A DNA stretch of 18,325 nucleotides. It comes from Bacteroidota bacterium (GTDB lineage Bacteria > Bacteroidota > Bacteroidia > Chitinophagales > Chitinophagaceae). The notes below the pieces were generated by a model that was given only the letters and a program-made list of their open reading frames with translations, was not told where the DNA came from and searched no databases. Below are positions 7,947 to 14,800 of the stretch, piece after piece. Both the position numbers and the translations under genes were made by a program. Location: positions 1 through 18,325 of the forward strand of contig JAFAFV010000128.1 in the NCBI GenBank assembly GCA_023423285.1, read 5' to 3'. How positions within the stretch are numbered: the stretch's first letter is position 1; each line of letters starts with the position of its first letter.

Positions 7947-8523
7947 TTTTCAACGCTTTTTTAATCAGCGCTTCCAGTTCTATCTCCGGTTCAGTTTGTA
8001 TAGATTTCGCAATAGCCTGTTCTGCCACCGCGCGGTTGATGCCCAGCGCCTGCAAAGCCTCCACCGCATCCTGTTGAATGCTGCTGCCCTGCTCAACAGT
8101 AACAAGCGTGCCGGCAGCAGTTTTTTTGCCTATTTTGTCTTTTAATTCCAGTATGGTGCGTTCAGCAGTTTTTTTGCCGATGCCTTTTATTTTTTCAAGG
8201 CTTTTGCTATCGCCCCTTACTATTGCAGCCACAATTTCATCAGGTTTCATATAGGATAATAGGAGGCGGGCGGTATTGGCTCCAATGCCCGAAACGCTGA
8301 TGAGCGCCAGAAAAATATCTTTTTCTTTTACATCGGCAAAGCCATATAAAAGATGTGCATCTTCCTTTATCAGAAGATGGGTAAACAGCAGGCCTTCTTC
8401 CAGTGAAAGTATGGAAGAGTAAGTGTTCAGGCTGATGTGAACTTCATAACCCAAACCGTTTACATCAATAATAACCGTTGAGGGATTCTTGCTTGTAAAT
8501 TTTCCTTTTATGTATGCAATCAT
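7939..8523 (-). CDS. ruvA: Holliday junction branch-migration protein RuvA
   Basis: 194 residues, full length for RuvA. The N-terminal OB-fold domain (1-62) carries MIAYIKGKF, VNGLGYEVHIS and the hallmark EDAHLLYGF. It is followed by two helix-hairpin-helix motifs, VSGIGANTARLLLS and IKGIGKKTAERTILELKDK (about 73-130). A short linker leads to the C-terminal RuvB-binding three-helix domain (about 147-194, DAVEALQALGINRAVAEQAI). RuvA tetramers bind four-way DNA junctions and load the RuvB motor in recombinational repair. The gene lies 37 bases downstream of the nucleosidase-like gene on the same strand, so the two are probably co-transcribed. Neither ruvB nor ruvC is in view. Confidence 0.97.
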   Translation of the reverse strand: MIAYIKGKFTSKNPSTVIIDVNGLGYEVHISLNTYSSILSLEEGLLFTHLLIKEDAHLLYGFADVKEKDIFLALISVSGIGANTARLLLSYMKPDEIVAAIVRGDSKSLEKIKGIGKKTAERTILELKDKIGKKTAAGTLVTVEQGSSIQQDAVEALQALGINRAVAEQAIAKSIQTEPEIELEALIKKALKTI

Positions 8524-8560
8524 AACTTTTACTAAGTGATTTTAATTTTTGCTTCATTTT

Positions 8561-9142
8561 TTAATGAAATAAAACCCTTCGCAGCGCTTTTGCAGCATGG
8601 TGCACCTGCAGGTTCCAGTCATCAGCAGCGCCGCCATCGGCGCCATCAGAAATATATTTTAAACAAAGGAAAGGAATGTTTTCCTGTTTGGCCACATGGG
8701 CCAGTGCATAGGCTTCCATGTCAACCACGTTATAAGCTGTGGCATTGTGATTCATCTCAAAATTATCGCCAGTGCCGCATATACCAGTTGGCAGGTCTTT
8801 CAATGCAACGCCGTACTCTAAAACAATGGGCGCATTCGAAAAAGGCGTTTCATATAAAGCATATCCCAGGCCACGCACATCCATATCCCGTTGTATAAAT
8901 TTGGTGCTGCAAACAATGGCTCCGCGGCTAAAAACATTGCTGCCGGCAGAGCCGATATTTACGATCAGTTCAGGGCGTTTATGGCTTACAGCCCGCCCCA
9001 GTTCATATGCTGCATTTACCTTGCCAATACCTGCAATTAGTTTTTTGCAATCATCAAATTCATTTGCCGCTTCGGACGCAAGGGCAAAAACAAACAGCGT
9101 ATTTTCTAAAGAAAAATCTGTGATTTTAAAAACGTTTTTCAT
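8561..9142 (-). CDS. Purine nucleosidase/phosphorylase-family protein, MTA/SAH-nucleosidase-like
   Basis: 193 residues, somewhat shorter than the usual 230 of E. coli MTA/SAH nucleosidase. Recognisable family motifs are FALASEAANEF (Glu24 in the place of the catalytic acid near the N-terminus), IAGIGKVNAA (36-45), VNIGSAGS (61-68), VVDMEAYALAHVA (139-151, ribose-binding Met-Glu) and LKYISDGAD (161-169, with Asp166 matching the proton-donating Asp). The family cleaves the N-glycosidic bond of methylthioadenosine, S-adenosylhomocysteine or related nucleosides in methionine salvage; futalosine hydrolase is a related alternative. Exact substrate not decided by sequence. It is the first gene of a probable leftward operon with ruvA and starts divergently from the LytTR regulator. 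Confidence 0.8.
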   Translation of the reverse strand: MKNVFKITDFSLENTLFVFALASEAANEFDDCKKLIAGIGKVNAAYELGRAVSHKRPELIVNIGSAGSNVFSRGAIVCSTKFIQRDMDVRGLGYALYETPFSNAPIVLEYGVALKDLPTGICGTGDNFEMNHNATAYNVVDMEAYALAHVAKQENIPFLCLKYISDGADGGAADDWNLQVHHAAKALRRVLFH

Positions 9143-9238
9143 TATTTTTAAAGGAACCGGGAAAGGTGAACTATTTATTTGGGCGGTAAATTATAAAATC
9201 TTATGGTTCAGTGGTTTTTAATTTTAAACCGGAATGGT

Positions 9239-9246
9239 TACATTTG
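9239..9246 (+). promoter_or_regulatory. Possible -7 box of the LytTR regulator gene
   Basis: TACATTTG fits TAnnTTTG exactly, with an oligo-T stretch (9215-9219) about 19 bases before it. It would give a leader of about 100 nt that carries the direct repeat at 9268-9331. Confidence 0.42.
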
Positions 9247-9267
9247 CCCAGAATGCCTGTGTCGAAT

Positions 9268-9331
9268 ACCAAACAAGGTAATTGCTCGATTCAAAATAAC
9301 CAAACAACAAAGCATTGCTTGATTAACAAAA
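9268..9331. repeat. Imperfect direct repeat in the leader of the LytTR gene
   Basis: The block ACCAAACAA...ATTGCTCGATT.AAAA (from 9268) recurs as ACCAAACAA...ATTGCTTGATT.ACAAAA (from 9299). The starts are 31 bp apart, close to three helical turns. The second copy has three extra bases in its centre. It lies between the candidate promoter and the ATG at 9356, so it could be a protein-binding site or an RNA control element. Confidence 0.55.
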
Positions 9332-9355
9332 ATTAGTGTAACCATAAACTGATTT

Positions 9356-10132
9356 ATGAAGTATAAAATCATTATTGCCGATGAAAATAAGTCTTCCCGT
9401 GATTTGCTTAAATATAAGGTAGATAGCGTGGGGAACGGCCATTTTGATGTTCTGGCTACTTATGGAAATATAGAGCAGGCTATTGGCGCTATTTTTATTC
9501 ATGAACCTGATATTTTACTGCTTGATCTTAAAATACTTAACGACAATCATTTTGGAATTATAGAGAAAATCATCAATCAAAATGTAAACAAAATAAAGAT
9601 CATTATCATTGCCAGTGAAAACCAGTTACAATCTATACAAAAATCGGTTGAACTGGGTATTGCCGGAATGCTGATAAGGCCGGTAAATACCGATGATATG
9701 AAAAAAATATTCAACCGCCTTGCAGCGCAGTTGGACAATGAAGTGGCACACCAAAAGCATACGGATCATTTTATCACCTTTCGTTATAATCATTCTAAGT
9801 TGTTTGTAAAACAGAATGACATTATTTTTATTGAATCGAACAGGAACGTGTGTAGTGTTACTTTTAACGATGGGGTTTCCAGGGTGATCAATGAGAATAT
9901 TACATCCATTTTCAATAGATTAACGCTTAAAAGTTTAGTACGGATTGACAAAAGCACCATTATCAATATGGCAAACATTACCTATGTGGATGGGAGTGAA
10001 TACAACAAATCCTGCAGGCTTTGTTTGAGCAATGGAAAAGAACTTACTAAAAGCTTAAGTAAAATAGCGATTCAAAGGTTGTACAAAAACGGGATAGAAA
10101 TGTATGAAAGTTCAGGACAAAACGTTAAATAA
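9356..10132 (+). CDS. LytTR-family response regulator (orphan)
   Basis: 258 residues. A receiver domain occupies about 1-125: acidic pair Asp9/Glu10 (IIIADEN), candidate phosphoacceptor Asp57 in ILLLDLKI, and the switch residue Ser87 (IIIASEN). The conserved Lys of the receiver beta5 Lys-Pro is replaced by Arg108 (LIRPV), a possible sign of altered phosphorylation control. A LytTR DNA-binding domain follows (about 140-250): FITFRYNHSKLFVKQNDIIF, IESNRNVCSV, then FVR/LVRIDKSTIIN-type and ITYVDGSE motifs. No histidine kinase gene is adjacent; LytS/YehU-type partners usually are. Downstream lies the collagen-like lipoprotein gene with a 152-bp gap, making it a candidate target. Start ATG 9356 gives the natural N-terminus MKYKIIIADE. 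Confidence 0.9.
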   Translation: MKYKIIIADENKSSRDLLKYKVDSVGNGHFDVLATYGNIEQAIGAIFIHEPDILLLDLKILNDNHFGIIEKIINQNVNKIKIIIIASENQLQSIQKSVELGIAGMLIRPVNTDDMKKIFNRLAAQLDNEVAHQKHTDHFITFRYNHSKLFVKQNDIIFIESNRNVCSVTFNDGVSRVINENITSIFNRLTLKSLVRIDKSTIINMANITYVDGSEYNKSCRLCLSNGKELTKSLSKIAIQRLYKNGIEMYESSGQNVK

Positions 10133-10140
10133 TTTTCATT

Positions 10141-10177
10141 TGTCCTGATTTTAACATTTTATGTCCTTTTTAGTTAA
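10141..10177. promoter_or_regulatory. TGTCCT direct repeats upstream of the collagen-like gene (candidate regulator site)
   Basis: TGTCCTGATTTTAACA (10141-10156) and TGTCCTTTTTAGTTAA (10162-10177) are two related 16-mers whose starts are 21 bp apart, two helical turns. LytTR proteins usually bind paired direct repeats about two turns apart. The second copy ends where a weak promoter could begin (TTA at 10174, 20 bases, TAATCTTG at 10197-10204). Binding by the neighbouring LytTR protein is inference. Confidence 0.4.
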
Positions 10178-10284
10178 AAATTATAAAAATCAGTTGTAAT
10201 CTTGTATCATTATTAAATCGATAAAAAATAACCTGCGGAAGCCGAAAAGCAGAATCAAAGAGTAGGCATTAAACATTAGACTTT

Positions 10285-12783
10285 ATGAGACGATTATTTT
10301 TCTCCGCCCTAATTCTAAGTTCGCTGATGGTGGGCTTGAATTCATGTGACAAAGAGGCTGGTCCTACTGGTCCTCAAGGTCCTGCTGGTCCTACTGGCGC
10401 TGCCGGCGCTCCCGGTGCTGCCGGCGCTCCCGGTGCAACTGGCGCCAAAGGTGCTGATGGTACCCGCATTTGGAGTGGTACTGGCGTACCTCCCGGCGCA
10501 ACTGGTGCTATTAATGATTTTTACCTTGACACTCAAACCGGCATTCTGTACGGTCCAAAAACTTCTGCATCTGCATGGCCTGCTTCAGGTGTGTCATTAA
10601 AAGGTGCTAACGGTGCAACTGGCGCTACTGGCGCAACTGGTGCTACTGGTGCTGCCGGAACTCCTGGTGCTACTGGTGCTACTGGCGCTGCAGGAACTCC
10701 TGGTGCTACCGGTGCTGTAGGTGCAACTGGCGCAACTGGCGCAACTGGTGCTGCCGGTACAAACGGTACTAATTTCTTAGCTGGTCCATCTAACCCAACT
10801 ACACAAGGTGTTAATGGCGATTACTATTTCAACACTACTACCTCTACTTTGTTTGGTCCTAAAGCTGGTGGTGCATGGCCTGCTACAGGTGCTGCAATTG
10901 GCGTAACTGCTACTCCACGTGTTTTCTTCTTGGATGTTAAATTAGATGGTACAATTATTAGCGGTACTGCTGTAAATACGTACAGCGATACAGCATTGGA
11001 AATTGATCCAACTAAATATGTTCAGTCTTCTTACACTTTGAACAGGGTTGACATTGAACAAAGAATTGCTGGTTATCCAGGTTGGTCTGCAGTTAACGGT
11101 CGCGAAATTCTGTTTACAGATATTTCTTTAACAGCAACTGGTCAGTATCTGATGGTTCCTACCAAAAATGGTGATTTTGAATCTGCTCCTGGTGTTCCTA
11201 ACACAATAGGCCGTCAGTTCGTATATACCAACGATCCTAAGAATGCCAAATATGTTGCTATAATCAGAAGAGCTGGTCAAATCGCAGGAATTCCAATGAC
11301 AACCAATCCTGCTAATCCGCTTCCAGCTACTGCACAGCCTAATCCTGTTCCGGTTTCTACTTCAGGCGTTCCTTATGCAGGCGGTGGTTTAAGATATGGT
11401 ACAGCAGCTCCGGCTATCACTTCTGCTCATATCGCACAGGCGATTACAGATTTAGGTTTAACTGCGGCTGATGCAACTCCTGTTCAGCAATTTACATTCT
11501 CTACAGATGATTATAACCGCCTGACAAGCAGCCCAACTGCTGGCCCAGGTGCTACTTATAATGCACTTTGCTATTGGATGTATGCTGAAGCAGCTCATTC
11601 TACAGGTGCCGGCACTCCAAGCATTAGCAACAAAAGCTTTGTTGAGAATGGTTTAGTAGACTTCTTCTATGTATGGAAAAAGAAAGCTCCTACTGCTCCT
11701 GTTACTTATTATGATTACGATGTTAAGAAAACTTACAACTTCAATAATGGTAACTTCTATAGAAATGCCACAATGGATGCTGCTGGTTCTGCACAATTAA
11801 CAGCTTTAGCTGCTGCATGGACAGCTTCAAGAGCTACAGGTTCTATTGATTTCCATTACATGTATGCTACACCTGCTGGTCATGGTGCTACAAGTGGTAT
11901 GGCTTCTCAAAGTTCAATCAGACCTGCAATTTCTACAGATAATGCTGGAACTATACCAGTACCTGGTGTTACACCTGTAAGTGGTCAATGGTCTTATGAG
12001 CCTGGTGTTGTTAGCTTAGCTGGTCCTCATGCACAAAATACAATGGCTTATAATGCGCCAGTTGTTGCTCCTAGTGCAAGTGGTGCTTACTTTGCAGTAC
12101 AAAACTTGTATAACACATGGATTTCATTAAATGATGCCGGCGCTAGCTGGAACACTGGTCAACATACTGGTAATCCTGGTGCTTCTTTCGGTAGCGGCCC
12201 TGCAAATGATTACAGTACAGAGAATGGTGCTCATGGTCATGTTTATTTCTTAACGCCTCCGGCATATGAGTTTGGAACTTTTGCAGCTTACAATGGTGGT
12301 ACTGCTTTTAATGTAGTTTCTACTTACGGTACCTACACTGTACCTGCTCCAACTACATCATCAGCATATCCTTACACTGGTATCTGGCTTCAAAATGGTG
12401 TACTTCAGGTAAACTATCGTGTTTACAATGGTGGTTCTACTTTACGTAATGTTTCTTCAGTTATGCCTCCATTAGTATATAATGGTAATAGCGGTGCTAA
12501 CGCATACAGCTATAACTGGACAGGTCCTAAAGGTTACATTGGTGCACCAGGAACTCCTACTAGTTATGGCTGGTGGCCAATTGCTCCTGCCGGACAAGGT
12601 GGTAGCTATGCTGACGGTCCATGGCCTGCAAACCAGAATACTGCATGCCAGGGTTACTACTTCGATGGTAAATTCATACCTGTAGGTGTTGACAGATCTA
12701 CAGATTATATCATCAAATTGAAAATCCAAACTATTCCTTCTAACAACCCAACTGATGCTCCTATTCAGTTGAAAGCGAAATAG
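10285..12783 (+). CDS. Collagen-like repeat lipoprotein, large surface/exported protein
   Basis: 832 residues. The lipoprotein signal ends at Cys21 (VGLNSCDKE). Two Gly-X-Y stretches follow (about 26-59 and 107-161), dominated by GAT and GPT/GAP triplets. Each is followed by a similar insert: NDFYLDTQTGILYGPK with SAWPASGVSLKG (77-107), and NGDYYFNTTTSTLFGPK with GAWPATGAAIG (177-206). This collagen/insert alternation is familiar from bacterial collagen-like and fibre proteins. The remaining 620 or so residues, rich in Tyr, Asn, Pro, Gly and Thr, match no domain I recognise. Codon use is strongly biased to T-ending GGT, GCT and ACT, unlike neighbouring genes, consistent with high expression or a different origin. 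It is a single-gene unit ended by a strong hairpin, with a leader of about 75 nt. Likely a trimeric surface stalk with a large C-terminal part; the role is unknown. Confidence 0.85.
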   Translation: MRRLFFSALILSSLMVGLNSCDKEAGPTGPQGPAGPTGAAGAPGAAGAPGATGAKGADGTRIWSGTGVPPGATGAINDFYLDTQTGILYGPKTSASAWPASGVSLKGANGATGATGATGATGAAGTPGATGATGAAGTPGATGAVGATGATGATGAAGTNGTNFLAGPSNPTTQGVNGDYYFNTTTSTLFGPKAGGAWPATGAAIGVTATPRVFFLDVKLDGTIISGTAVNTYSDTALEIDPTKYVQSSYTLNRVDIEQRIAGYPGWSAVNGREILFTDISLTATGQYLMVPTKNGDFESAPGVPNTIGRQFVYTNDPKNAKYVAIIRRAGQIAGIPMTTNPANPLPATAQPNPVPVSTSGVPYAGGGLRYGTAAPAITSAHIAQAITDLGLTAADATPVQQFTFSTDDYNRLTSSPTAGPGATYNALCYWMYAEAAHSTGAGTPSISNKSFVENGLVDFFYVWKKKAPTAPVTYYDYDVKKTYNFNNGNFYRNATMDAAGSAQLTALAAAWTASRATGSIDFHYMYATPAGHGATSGMASQSSIRPAISTDNAGTIPVPGVTPVSGQWSYEPGVVSLAGPHAQNTMAYNAPVVAPSASGAYFAVQNLYNTWISLNDAGASWNTGQHTGNPGASFGSGPANDYSTENGAHGHVYFLTPPAYEFGTFAAYNGGTAFNVVSTYGTYTVPAPTTSSAYPYTGIWLQNGVLQVNYRVYNGGSTLRNVSSVMPPLVYNGNSGANAYSYNWTGPKGYIGAPGTPTSYGWWPIAPAGQGGSYADGPWPANQNTACQGYYFDGKFIPVGVDRSTDYIIKLKIQTIPSNNPTDAPIQLKAK

Positions 12784-12809
12784 TAGTTTGTTTTTAAACA
12801 ATATAGTGA

Positions 12810-12840
12810 AGGCCGCCCCCACAAGGGCGGCTTTTACTTT
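12810..12840 (+). terminator. Rho-independent terminator after the collagen-like gene
   Basis: A 7-bp GC-only stem GCCGCCC/GGGCGGC (12812-12818 with 12825-12831) encloses a 6-base loop and is followed by TTTTACTTTT. It begins about 28 bases after the stop codon. Confidence 0.85.
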
Positions 12841-12919
12841 TAATAAACGATCTCTGTAATTAAGAGTAAGGGAAAAAAGTAACTAATGAAACAGGCTTAT
12901 TGAAACAACATGTTTTATC

Positions 12920-12949
12920 TTGTAAAAATTTGGTTTCTATTTATCTTTG
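12920..12949 (+). promoter_or_regulatory. Promoter of the DUF1573 lipoprotein gene
   Basis: TTG at 12920-12922, a 19-base spacer, then TATCTTTG at 12942-12949: an exact fit to the Bacteroidota pattern. It predicts a leader of roughly 75 nt before ATG 13033. Confidence 0.6.
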
Positions 12950-13032
12950 TTTAAGGTGTGAATAAAGATAATAACAGCGTATTACCAAGCTTAACATCAT
13001 CCCGGTAAAAAATTAATTCAAATCATTGCGAT

Positions 13033-13521
13033 ATGAAAGTAACGAACTATCGTTTTCTCTTTTTTGTAGCTTACATATTTACTTTATTGATAGCATCGTG
13101 TGGCGATGATGAGCATGCTTCTGACCAGTCTGAAGCCGAACAAGCTAATACCCCTGCAAGCCAGAGCCATTTTATGATAGATTCTTTGAACAGCACTACC
13201 ATACAGTGGTTAGATTCTACATTTCTTTATATGAAGGATATTGGCGAAGAAGATTCTGTAGCAGTCGTGTACCGGTTTAAAAATACAGGAGATAAGACAT
13301 TATTGATTAAATCAGTGACTCCTGATTGCGGTTGCACAATCGCGGATACTTTGTATAAGCCGGTTATGCCCGGGGCAAATTCTGAAATAAAAGTGAAGTT
13401 TTATGCCAAAAATCAGGCTGTTGCTACACATCAAAAAAGAGTATATGTTTTGGCTAATACAAAACCACATCCTAATACTGTATTGGCTTTTCAGGTAAAA
13501 GTAGTTTCAGATAAAAAGTAA
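13033..13521 (+). CDS. DUF1573-domain lipoprotein
   Basis: 162 residues with a lipobox ending at Cys23 (LLIASCGDD) and a Ser/Glu/Gln-rich linker. The C-terminal two-thirds is a DUF1573 immunoglobulin-like domain: VVYRFKNTGDKTLLIKSVTP, the hallmark DCGCT (about 100-104), then YKPVMPGANSEIKVKFYA and the closing strand. The family is common in exported Bacteroidota proteins; the role is unknown, with the CxC pair suggested to matter for structure or metal/redox chemistry. It has its own promoter and sits about 135 bases before the paired small lipoproteins. A shared envelope or surface role with them is only guilt by neighbourhood. Confidence 0.87.
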   Translation: MKVTNYRFLFFVAYIFTLLIASCGDDEHASDQSEAEQANTPASQSHFMIDSLNSTTIQWLDSTFLYMKDIGEEDSVAVVYRFKNTGDKTLLIKSVTPDCGCTIADTLYKPVMPGANSEIKVKFYAKNQAVATHQKRVYVLANTKPHPNTVLAFQVKVVSDKK

Positions 13522-13633
13522 CACCTGAGTCATACGTTAGCACTTATTAATTTGCTTTATACACATATGAGCATAGTTGCAGAATTGTGTAGCAAACAGT
13601 CTTATTACTGCTTTTCGGAAAACTTAAACAACA

Positions 13634-13641
13634 TATATTTG
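13634..13641 (+). promoter_or_regulatory. Possible -7 box of the paired-lipoprotein operon
   Basis: TATATTTG fits TAnnTTTG; a T-rich TTTTCG (13612-13617) lies at about the right distance upstream in place of a clear TTG. The predicted start is about 10 bases before ATG 13658. Confidence 0.45.
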
Positions 13642-13657
13642 CAAAAAAAAAATCGGT

Positions 13658-14137
13658 ATGAAAAAGTGTTTAAAAAGTTTATTTGCTATTGTAATAATAC
13701 TGGCATCGGTGAGTGCATGTAATAGTACAGATGATGAAAACGCCGGAAATTATGAGCGCGTGTTGAACGATAGTATTAAAGTAGACGCTATCAGGGAAAT
13801 CTTTGAACCAGAGGATTCTGCTGTAGTTGAAGCATACGTGTTAGATAAATCAACTATTACGATCAATGACATTGATCCTAAGGATACAACCTATACAACG
13901 CGGTCCAAAACATTGTACCATCCCGGACCAGATGGCAAGCAGTTGGCAATAGTGTATGGTTATAAAACTAAAGGCAAAGGCAAGGCTGTGGTGCAGAAAG
14001 TTGGAGAAAAGCCAATTATTTTAAAAGAAGGTGAAATGGAAGGAAATATCAGGAATTATTCCAATGGGTCTGTAACATTACAAAAAGCTGACACGTTTGC
14101 ATTTCTTAATGGAGTACAATATATTGAAATACAGTAA
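13658..14137 (+). CDS. Small lipoprotein, first of a paralogous pair
   Basis: 159 residues with a lipoprotein signal ending at Cys21 (ASVSACNSTDD). No known domain is recognised. It aligns throughout with the following gene. Shared blocks are CNSTD, VLNDSI/VLKDSI, DKSTITI.DID..DTTY, TRSKTLY, the strand LA(I/V)VYGYK, and a (N/E)YSNG(S/A)V.L...T.(A/V)FL ending. The acidic N-terminal linker and predicted beta-rich C-terminal part suggest a small periplasmic or outer-membrane-anchored domain. The second copy starts 11 bases after this stop, so this is a two-gene operon made by tandem duplication. Function unknown. Confidence 0.82.
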   Translation: MKKCLKSLFAIVIILASVSACNSTDDENAGNYERVLNDSIKVDAIREIFEPEDSAVVEAYVLDKSTITINDIDPKDTTYTTRSKTLYHPGPDGKQLAIVYGYKTKGKGKAVVQKVGEKPIILKEGEMEGNIRNYSNGSVTLQKADTFAFLNGVQYIEIQ

Positions 14138-14148
14138 AGTTAATTAAC

Positions 14149-14625
14149 ATGAAAAAAAACTTATTAGGTGTTGGTTTATTATTCAGTCTGTTTATTGCTT
14201 CGTGCAATAGCACAGACGAAAAAGCTGTTGAAGAAGCTGATTTGGAAGAAGGAACTGAGCAGGTTGATAATGCTGTGCTGAAGGACTCAATAGTGATGGA
14301 TGCTTTTGCCAATGATAAATCTACCATAACTATAAAAGACATTGACCTTAATGATACCACTTACTCAACCAGAAGTAAGACCTTATATTCCTCTGTTAAT
14401 ACTGGCAGAAAACTGGCAGTTGTTTATGGTTATAAAAAGGATGACTCACCAGGCATAGCAATTATTCAAAGAGACACTGAAGCTGCTATTAAATTACCAC
14501 AAACAAAATCTACAGGCATCAATCAGGTTGAATATAGCAATGGTGCCGTAAGGCTTGTAAGAGATAAGACCACTGTATTTCTTCATGATGCTTCAGACGC
14601 TGAGCAATTTGAAGAGATAAGATAA
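14149..14625 (+). CDS. Small lipoprotein, second of a paralogous pair
   Basis: 158 residues; the signal ends at Cys19 (LFIASCNSTDE), then comes an acidic linker (about 24-42, Glu-rich). The body repeats the upstream paralogue's motifs: NDKSTITIKDIDLNDTTY, TRSKTLY, KLAVVYGYKK and YSNGAVRLVRDKTTVFLHD. The pair has diverged well beyond recent duplication: only short blocks are identical, while the linkers and the region after VYGYK differ. Cotranscribed with its paralogue, it is closed by the perfect hairpin at 14676-14714. No function can be assigned. Confidence 0.82.
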   Translation: MKKNLLGVGLLFSLFIASCNSTDEKAVEEADLEEGTEQVDNAVLKDSIVMDAFANDKSTITIKDIDLNDTTYSTRSKTLYSSVNTGRKLAVVYGYKKDDSPGIAIIQRDTEAAIKLPQTKSTGINQVEYSNGAVRLVRDKTTVFLHDASDAEQFEEIR

Positions 14626-14675
14626 TGGCTATGTGTAAATTTTCACTACACATTTGATGCTTGGATTTAAAGTTA

Positions 14676-14714
14676 AAAGTATAGAGGGCAAACTTAGTTT
14701 GCCCTCTATACTTT
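14676..14714. terminator. 18-bp perfect hairpin, probable bidirectional terminator
   Basis: Left arm AAAGTATAGAGGGCAAAC (14676-14693), loop TTA, right arm GTTTGCCCTCTATACTTT (14697-14714): every base pairs. The left arm starts with A residues and the right ends with T residues, so it can act on both strands, although the U run is only three bases. It lies 51 bases after the lipoprotein pair and 86 bases before the fadN-like gene. Confidence 0.7.
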
Positions 14715-14800
14715 AGTATATGTTCAGCTTGCTCAAATTCTTTAGCAATTATTTTGCTTATCTTCACATCAGGTGTATATCTAACTTTTTAACCTGTTAT

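Noticed and set aside
9198..9347. TTATGGTT and AACCATAA inverted pair around the LytTR promoter as another repeat copy
   Set aside because: Only eight bases match the arms of repeat R3 and none of the inner blocks do; likely chance.
10342..10600. Open frames on both strands over the collagen region
   Set aside because: They arise from the repetitive GGT-GCN-ACT codons of the collagen-like gene read in other frames; their products are low-complexity Leu/Val/Pro or Ser/Thr strings.
10609..10765. Short repeated units that might look like a CRISPR or satellite array
   Set aside because: The repeats are irregular nine-base codon patterns within an open Gly-X-Y coding frame, without unique spacers.
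14720..14800. Upstream extension of the fadN-like frame
   Set aside because: The extra 27 residues precede the Rossmann strand, start next to the terminator hairpin, and have no family counterpart; ATG 14801 fits better.
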